A program made the translations under genes and the position numbers. The notes beneath the pieces are model-generated. The model searched no databases. It had not been told where the DNA came from and was given only the letters and a program-made list of their open reading frames with translations. Shown here piece by piece: positions 51,701-60,700 of a stretch of DNA of 64,000 bases (the first letter of the stretch is position 1; every line of letters starts with the position of its first letter). Origin of the DNA: Prostheceraeus crozeri (taxonomy: Eukaryota > Platyhelminthes > Polycladida > Euryleptidae); assembly GCA_907163375.1 (NCBI GenBank), contig CAJQUW010008745.1, positions 62,001-126,000 on the forward strand. Direction: 5' to 3'.

Positions 51701-54700
51701 CCATATCTATCAACGCGCCTCATGTTTATTAGCTACAAGCATGGCTGCAGATCATTCAATAAGACTAAAAATTGCATTAGAATGTGTCTTGACTCGTTGC
51801 TTGTCTTGCTTAGCCCTGCTTGGTTTATCTTCGTCTTCGATGTTTTCTGAGATACTTAATGATTTCTTAAGCGAAGCAAACTTATTTCCCTACGGTGATT
51901 CGGTAACTCCTAATGTAACAAAGTTTAATTTAGTGCTTTATTTAATGTAGATACTTTCCATATCCTGCTTATCTATTAGGTAGTCAGTCTTGCTGGCTAA
52001 TTCGGTGTAACAGCCGCCAGATTAAAATTGTTCCAGCTCAGCCAGTGTAATAGCCATTACCTATTAATTTTGTCCTAAACGTCAGCCGGAAAAATCGACC
52101 TCTCTCCAAATGTGACATATTTTGTACGCTCACTCCACTTGCGAGTCGTACATGAATTATTTAACTCAAAAATACCCTCTTTTATGAGTTTTTTGGATTT
52201 CGTGTACTTTATTATTATTCATTTTGACCTTCGATGTATTTTAGCCGCCACTACATGCATTTCTCTTTGTAAAAATAGTTGAATGAACGACCTACTTTCA
52301 ATTGTTGTCGATACATTGTTTAACGAAATGCTATATTTACTAGAAATGTGAGACGATCTCCACGATGTCATAAATAACCGCAAATTGTTCAAAATCGATT
52401 ATAACGATGCTGTGGGTGTATGCTTGCATTACACCAGCTGATGTCATTCTTAAAACACATTAAGTTCACCAAACTATATCTACATCATCAATTTCGTTAA
52501 GTCTGAAGTACAATTTCACCATTCAACTTGTTTATTATATTGGAGCACGTGTCATTTCAGATAAATATTTTGCAGCTGACTAAAATTAAACTTCGCTGAT
52601 TATTGTTACCATAGTGACGCTTGCAAATGTAGCAGCAGTGAATTGCGGCGGACTAAAACAATTAATATCTTAGATAGGGATTCTCCATGTAAAACAAGCA
52701 TTTTTGGCTGATGACTATGCGTTAAATATAAAAGTGTCCAAAGAGATACATATCAAGATAAAATACTCATACCTTAATCTGTATTTGAGCAAAAATCTGG
52801 ACCTCTACCCTCTATTTGCATGGTTCAGCCCTTATTGTCGACTTAGCACCCCCACTAGAAGAAGAGACGACCTGTCTAATTCTGTGGTGTAATCAAGTCA
52901 TCCATATCATATAAAACCATTGTTGTTCGATTTTGTATGTATCCATTGAGAGAGGAGTTTTATCTCTGAAACGCGTTTGGAAACATTGATTTTATCAAAA
53001 TCAATTTGCTTTGATTTCATATGCGTGTATATATATGTATATGTAGTACTCTATCTAATACATATTTTCTACTCAATTCAATGATTTTCTTGTTTTCTTC
53101 CAAAGGAATGGCTTTACTGGCTCACACATATCCCGCCGACCATGAAAGATCAAAACATATGGCATTCGCGTTGAGTGGACAAGCAACTGGTGTTCTTGGT
53201 AAATATTCTGCTTTTCATGCTAAAGTATTGACTATCCTACATCCTACAGCCGCAACTGATATACGATATTTGAAATAAGTTTAGTATTTTTATTGCATTT
53301 GTAATATTTGAGGCAATGGTGATCCACGATCTCATGTTTTAAACATACTGTAATACAGTAGATATTACACTCTGATTGTGTCACATTGTATTTGAATTTT
53401 CTGCTGCAGTGTCATAACAGATTGAATAGTGCTCTTGCATCGTTCATGTCGTGAAGTGATATTAAGCAAGTTCGCACTTATAATTTCATTTTGATTTACT
53501 GCTATTTTCAACTACTTTTAGTTGATTATTGTACAGATTGCACATATCGGCTGCTTTTTATCAAATTCATATTTGAATAGAAAATCCAGGACAATGCTTT
53601 ACATTTTTACAGTGCATTACTATTATATATTTTAACTGATTTGATTGATTTATGATTAATTTGATTTAATTTGATTGTTTTAATTGAAATTATCATGTGA
53701 ATTTCAATCATGTTGCTTATTGAGGTTTTTCAATTTTATCTGTCTAAATGATGACTTTTGTATTTACAACTTGATGTAATCGATTTTCATTTGAATAAAC
53801 GTTACTTACTTACTTAACTCTTATCTATCATTAACAAGCACGTTTGTGATGATTGTATGCATATTTTTAGTTGGCTACCCCCTTGGAGGAATACTCTACT
53901 ACTTCTACGGAAAAGCGGTGGCATTTCTTGTTGTGCAGGTGATATTAGTAGCTGTCTTGCGTAAGTGAACATAAATTATAAACTAATTCAATCTTTTTGA
54001 AAACATTGATTGCTGTGGAAAATGGATGACATTGCATTGAACATTCATAAAATGACACGCTTGATGAATAGTAACTTGGCAATAGAAAATCCTGACATGT
54101 TTCTGCCTGCTTAGCCTCATCAGTCGCAGGCAGATTCAAACCAGCGAATCGACGTTGAAATTGGAGGACGTGGAAGCACACCCTCTAGCCAGAAGGCCTC
54201 CGGACCATCTGTGTGGAGAGCGTGAACCTCATAATGCCGCAGAATGTAATCCGCCCTTCACGTGTCTGTGTTAAACAAAGATATTTAATTGTTTAAAAGG
54301 GCTAGATGAGAAAAAGATGCCTAAATTTGAACCCTTTTTAGTACGGTCCTTATCGTGGCAAAAAAAGCATTACGGCAATGGGGCGAAATTGCTGTTTTGT
54401 CGGCTGTACGGTGTGCAATGCAACAAAAATCCTTGAAAATGGCACATGATGTAAAGCATAATTCACTGATATTATATGATAAGCTTCAAGAATATTCGTT
54501 CAGTAGTTTAATATCTGAAAAAAACTGTTAAAGATAAGAGCGATAATACAGCAATTTAATGCAATACTATCAATTTGGAAGAAAAAATATTCAGATGAAG
54601 ACTGATGGGGTGTTGATGAACACTCAACTCCTTCCGTAGAATTCATGACCATTAACAAAGTCAGTGAGAATCCGAATATTACAAAGGAATTGGCTATTAA

Positions 54701-57700
54701 TAAGGCTCAGCCATGTCAACAACGCTCTTCGAGTTATTCACCGCTGAAGCTACAATATGGATCTATATATTTCAAAATTAACAGAGGGCATTTTAGGGTC
54801 AACCAGAATCGATCATTGCATGTCTGTTCATGTCAAAGATGTTGTCAATGTGCATTGGATAGACATCGGATTATGATATCTATGGTGCATTGTATAACAC
54901 GCAGTTGTTTGTTTTTATTTGCTTAAGCCAACTTTATGTCAAATTTTCTGATAGTTCATATTTTTATTTTCTCTTGTATCATATAATTTCTTACGCAAAA
55001 CTGCATATACATGTACAGATGATTGCCAAGCTTGGGCACAGCAACGATATACATGTACAACCATAGCCAGGCCCCGTACACTACAAAGAAGCAATCCAAC
55101 TGCATGATCACAAGTAAAGACGTGGTTCATTTTTCTGTTCAGGAAAGTCATTTATAGTCATGTATTTGGTGAATTGTAAGTGAACTTTACTCTTTTTTAA
55201 TCATCTAAAAATGAAACAATTGGTTTTCATTTGCATTATTCCTATGTAGCATGCGCTCTTCAGGTCTAATAATCAACTGACATATGATAATGCAATTGTA
55301 TAATTGAAAGAATTGTATCTGCAGATATTATTTACAACTGCGTTTTACAAAGGATCTGAAAAAGTAGAATGTTATTTGTTGCAATTTGGAAGTTGTTTTT
55401 AGACATATATAAAAATGTCTTGATTTATTATTAAAATGCGTTTTAGTTCTGTAATTACTAAAATGAAGCAATGAAAAGGAATATTTGTTTCTCGCTTACA
55501 AATATTTTTAAATTCATGCAATATCAGTTGATTTTAATTGGCCTCACTGCACATAAGGTAAAAATACGTCTATTTGCTATCTAGCCTTTTATGATATTAA
55601 ATATCTTTGGTGTTAAACCAGTGCCTTCATGGTTAATTCACGCTTTCAAAAGTACATAGATTGTGCGATAACTTTCAAAGAAACTAATCGACTTTGAATC
55701 GCATCTATTGTACCATAGACATCGAATAGAGTATTGGAAATTCAAATGCTATGTAAATTTCAATTAATCACATTTTTATTAAAATTTTTAATGGCAAATC
55801 AGTCATTCAAGCAGTCATTCTTGTGTCTCTTCCTAATCACTTGAAATCTCTCAGGATCTACAAGTATTTATCCGATTTGAGGAAAGCCCGAAAACGAGAT
55901 GCTATCGAATGACAAGTTTTATTCATCTAGTGAAGCCTTTCAGCCACTACAGGAGGCTATCTTCAAACGACTAGGAATGGCAAGTAACGTCCACAAATGA
56001 ATAATGTTCAATGATATTGTCAAACCAATATCACAGATAGCTAGAATCAAGTAACTTTCTCAAATAAAAGATAGTAGAAAACATGATACATTAATCAAAC
56101 AAGAAACAAGTAAGTACAACAAAGGGCAAAGTTCGGAGGAAGGCAAAAAGTTCCATTTTAGTCTCCCTCTCCCAAAATTCTCAATCGCGTCAATGTCAAT
56201 CACGTGGTCACTTTCGAAAGTGTGGCGGTCAACCGCTGAACGATCCACATCCAGGGATCTGAAAGCCTTCTTGTGCTCCTTCTTTCATTCATCTGCCGTC
56301 ATGCCATACCTATAGTATGTATAGTATCATATGTGTACCGGCCTCACGATTTTTATTATTGAGGCAGTTATCGTCAAATATATATGCCTGTCACGTCCAC
56401 GTAACTGCAACTGCACTCCTCATCAGAGCAAGTTATTCGGTAAACTACCTCAAACTGCTTTGCCGCACCAACAAATTTTCCAGTTTTATCGATGGCTTCA
56501 TTCCAACATTGATCCCCACCTTGAGGACAACACTAAATTTCTCGGGCGAACCCGGTAAATAATGAAAAGACCTATGAAGTCTAGCATCTTCTCTGGAACT
56601 AGGTGCTGTCAAGGCTGATCCACCAGTCTGCCACCATCGCTGTATCTCAGAATTACCGAGACCAGTTGCCTCCAGACTACTCATTAAAATATGCTTCTTA
56701 TTCTGAACTCGATTGGATGAGCAGATTTTTGCGGCACTACTGGAAAAGATCTAACCAACCCTTTGAAGACCGGTTGGATTGGAAGACTCGCGGTGAATGT
56801 ACGACCGATGATGTCGGTTTTTGGTAAACGGAGAAATTTAATTCCATTTGACTGAACTCAACGAGGATGTCAAGAAAGGAATTCTCCCAGTGTTGTAAAA
56901 AAATGCCGATTTCCAATAAGTTTTGATGCATGTCATCTATTACTGTTGTAATGTATATATTTCGCTTTTAGGGAGGACAGAAGTTAAATTTTAGTTTATT
57001 TGCAATTTTATGCATTTTTGGCCGCCATTTTGAATTTTGGGTCTGAAAAAATTGAAAAAAAAGAATTGGAAAATTGTCGAAAACAAACATCAGTACCCTC
57101 AAAACTATAATCAATTATATTTTTGAGTGGTGACTTCTTCGAAATAATTTACATGTATTTTAAAAAGAACCGTGTGTCCTTTCTTATAGTTACTGGTTTC
57201 TTGTTTGATTAGTGCTATGTCTTCTTTGATCTTTTAACCTTGAGAAAGTTGTTTGTGTCATTACAGTCCGCGTAGACTCTAGCTATTGGTTTGACAATAT
57301 CATTAGGCATTATTCACCTGTGCTCGTTGCTTGTCATTCTCAAGTCGCCTGAAGATGGCCTCATATGGTTGAAAGGCATCGTTAGAGAAATAAAAATTAG
57401 CATTCGATAAAATCTCTCGTTTTCGGGCTTTCCTCAAGTTGGATTACGAATGTGTGACCCACTTCTCGGTGAAATTTGTAAGTATACTTCATAATCACAA
57501 TTACAGAACTGCAGAATTTGAACTGTATCTTGCACGTAAATTTGAGTTCCATCCACAAATCAATCTTATTAGCTTCATTCTGTATTCATCAGCAACTTAT
57601 CAGTATACCTAACCAGCTTTCATCGTAAATAGTCACAATTAGGGAGATTTATAGCTGAAATTTCCAAGGAACTCCTAAAATAGCCATTTTGTAGAGGTAA

Positions 57701-60700
57701 GTTATTTCAAATTTTGAACTAAACTTGGAACTTTCGCAGTGGTGCCCAGAAATGGAAATCCCTGAGAATTTGAGACAGTACAAGAGAAAATACAAGTTAC
57801 TCGAATACCATAAAAAGTATTTTCAGAGTATGCATCACAAAAAAGCATACATAATTTTCATAGCAGACATGTGACCTCAAAGAAATGGAGCGCATGTGAA
57901 GATACCTTTATCAAGCAATTGGGCGGATGAATTGTGATATATAAAACATCAAGACATGAAAATTGTTTACTGAGATAAAAAAATCAGAACAATATGCAAT
58001 TTGAAGAGTGCAGCACAAAGACATCACATCTCTATTCGTTTAACAGAGACGCTAAGATTTGTGGTAAGTGAAAAACTGTGCATGGAAAGCCGATAAGAAC
58101 ATGCTCAATACAAAATGTCAGAAAAAAATTGCAAGATATAAGCCATGCTGTTGCTAGGAATTTTCGCATTTTATCTAGATTAAATGCGCCGTGTTGTTTG
58201 ATCACATTTTGGTTGATAAAAATAAAATTGCTTTTATCTTTTGACAATGAAAGCAAATCATTTGTTATTTTTACAAAATATATTTCGGCAAGCCGCCCTT
58301 CACAATTAGATTGAACAGGACTCCTCTTCGAAATACATTTCAGAAAAGTGAAAACAAATATTGCTTGTGCGTCGAAGGAAAAATAAATTTCATTTTTTCA
58401 AAAATAACTAAAATGCTATCCATCAAAATCTTTACTGGCAGGTTCTGTTACCATTGCTAGAAATTGTCATTAGATGCTGCATTGAAAACGCAAGAAGCAA
58501 TTGTATCAAAAAACATAGATAGAAAATTTTATAGCAGCTTGTCTCATATTTTGCAAATTGTCGGATGCTGTAACGTAACAAGCGCACCAATATTGCACTA
58601 TGAGAAGTGTACCTCATAATACGAAGCACTCTGACATAATGCTAGCTTACTTAAACACTGTAATCCAATGAAGCATGAACACTGACACCAAGACAGGAGT
58701 TTAGGAGGGTCGGCTGCTGTGCCTCCCTCTCCGGGAATAGTTCCCTCCCCTATCAAGAACAAAGTGTTTAAATATATCTTATATACTTTAATTAATCCCT
58801 ATATATTTTTTAATTAATCTCTTATATACTTACTTTGATCAAGAGCGTTTTTGAAACATTTCATGATCACATTCTCCACTTCAGAAGCTGCTGTCAATGG
58901 ATGCAATCTGATAACCGCATCTGAAAAATCTGAGAATAAGTACAAATGTATGAAAATCCACATTATGGCAAGAAATCGTTCAAGGAAAGATGTATGATAA
59001 TCTCTTTAAAGCATGAAAAGCACTCAATTTTGACAACCTTGTCCGCATGGTAGTGAATCACTGCTACATGAAAAACATTCCCAAAACGTGATGAGCATGT
59101 CGCATGCCCTGAAACAAAGTAGGCCTATCATTAGACCTTCTCTTGTCATAATACAAAGGACTGGCAATGCTTACCTGCTTGAAGATGCTTCAGAGGCTGT
59201 CATAGAATGCAAAATCATCGCACCACAGGGCCATGGCGCTGATTACTGACACCGGTGTGATAAATTACTATACTACTTGCGCAAATGTTTTTATGTTCAT
59301 TATTGCTAGCTGGTTAGCTTGTTTAAGTACGGCTATATCTTGCATTCAGATCAGACATGACGGATCATGCTTTCATAAGATTTAGATATTAAAAAAGATC
59401 GGTTTCTCGGTTAATCATAGAGTAAGTATATGTAGGTAGAGTGTCGAATCAAAAAAGTATCTGTATACAGTGAAAAAAAATTTATATGAAAAGATTGTTT
59501 TTGCGGAGATTACGTTCCTGCGGTCCAAAAATTATTTGAGCAGTTTTGAAAAAGCTAAATTTTTGCCAATTTAAATACTACCGAAATTGTTATAAGTGGT
59601 ATGAAACAAGTTGGATATCAAAAGGAATGAACATTCGCTAACAAGTATGGTAACTAAGCAGACATTATGCTTATGATCAAGGAAATCTAATGAACGGCAT
59701 TATAATGGAAGTCTTCATGAAAAAATCGAGCTCTTATTGTGAAGTCGTGGCAGAAATTTCATATCTTTAATTCAATTTTCATCGTCATGAATTTATGATT
59801 CACTAAATTACTGTTTCACTTCTTGAATCTGAATAGTGATGTGGACCCATTTACATCTTTCAAAGTTAATTGAAATCATTGTCTTCGATTATGTGATTTT
59901 CCTCTACCAGTGGAAGGTTGCTTATGAAATGATCACGCTAAGGAAGATTCTCTTGAGATTCAGCATGAAAGCAATAGCAGGTTATCGAGTTGCCAATTTA
60001 ACAAACATTGTCTCCCCAAGGCTGTCTTGACACGAACGATCTGTATAATAATATCATTTCTATCTGCATCATGCTATCATGATCAGTCAATTCCGTTGTA
60101 ATTTCTTCAGAACTACATAAATGTGCATATCCCCCATTTGGAAACAATTCCGACTGTATCCTCCTTGAGTTCATTTAACAAAATCAAAAGTGTATACACA
60201 TTGGGGATTTAATAAATGCTGAGTTACCACTCTACCTAATATACTTACTCTATGCGGTTAATATTAAAAGTACGCTAGATATGTTAGGCCTACACCGGGA
60301 TTTCACATCATTCGGAGCAATGCTATAAGGTAAAGGGAGGGCCAAAGCCCACCCCCCAGAACATCGATGCACTACGTATTCCGTTAAGGGGAGAGCTAAA
60401 GAAAAATCTAAAATGTAACGTCTTAAAGTCGAAATGCATCGAACACTGTAATTAAATTTCTTTCGAAATTTGCTATTTTAAAAGTATAGACTGTCACACC
60501 GCATCATTTTCTGTGTTTCAGTGTTATCGCTATTCGTCGCTGATCGCCATGCAGTTGGAAAAATAGAAGCAAGTTTGATAATTAGTTTGCTCCTCTTTCT
60601 TATCACACAGTTCTTGCTTGTATTCGCTTACACATTTCTAGCTCTGCTGCTCTTCATTGACTTGCAAAAATAATCACAGGATGATTTGCTTCAATAATGA

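Larger units (their letters stand above)
44221..52068. mobile_element. Candidate 7.8-kb inverted-repeat structure filled with satellite arrays
   Basis: Positions 44221-44293 and the reverse complement of 51990-52068 align over about 75 bp at roughly 75 percent identity (AATGGCTATKACAYYGGCTG, then GGCTRTTACACCG). The GGCTATTACACCGG word recurs at 51648 and, changed, near 52432. Between the repeats lie two kinds of tandem array and a GC-rich block, with no recognised transposase. This may be one large nonautonomous foldback-type element or an accretion of several. Inference, not an established family. Confidence 0.45.
39311..53105 (+). other. Intron 4 of the SLC18-like gene
   Basis: 13.8 kb, the longest visible intron. 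It contains elements A and B, the Penelope-like reverse transcriptase fragment and the 44.2-52.1 kb satellite-rich structure, so most of its length is insertion sequence. Confidence 0.8.
53961..60521 (+). other. Intron 6 of the SLC18-like gene
   Basis: 6.6 kb. Holds the long inverted repeat at 55.9-57.4 kb, the candidate minus-strand exon at 58834 and the intact hAT-like copy at 59416. 53961-55860 and 57450-58830 show nothing I can name. Confidence 0.7.
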
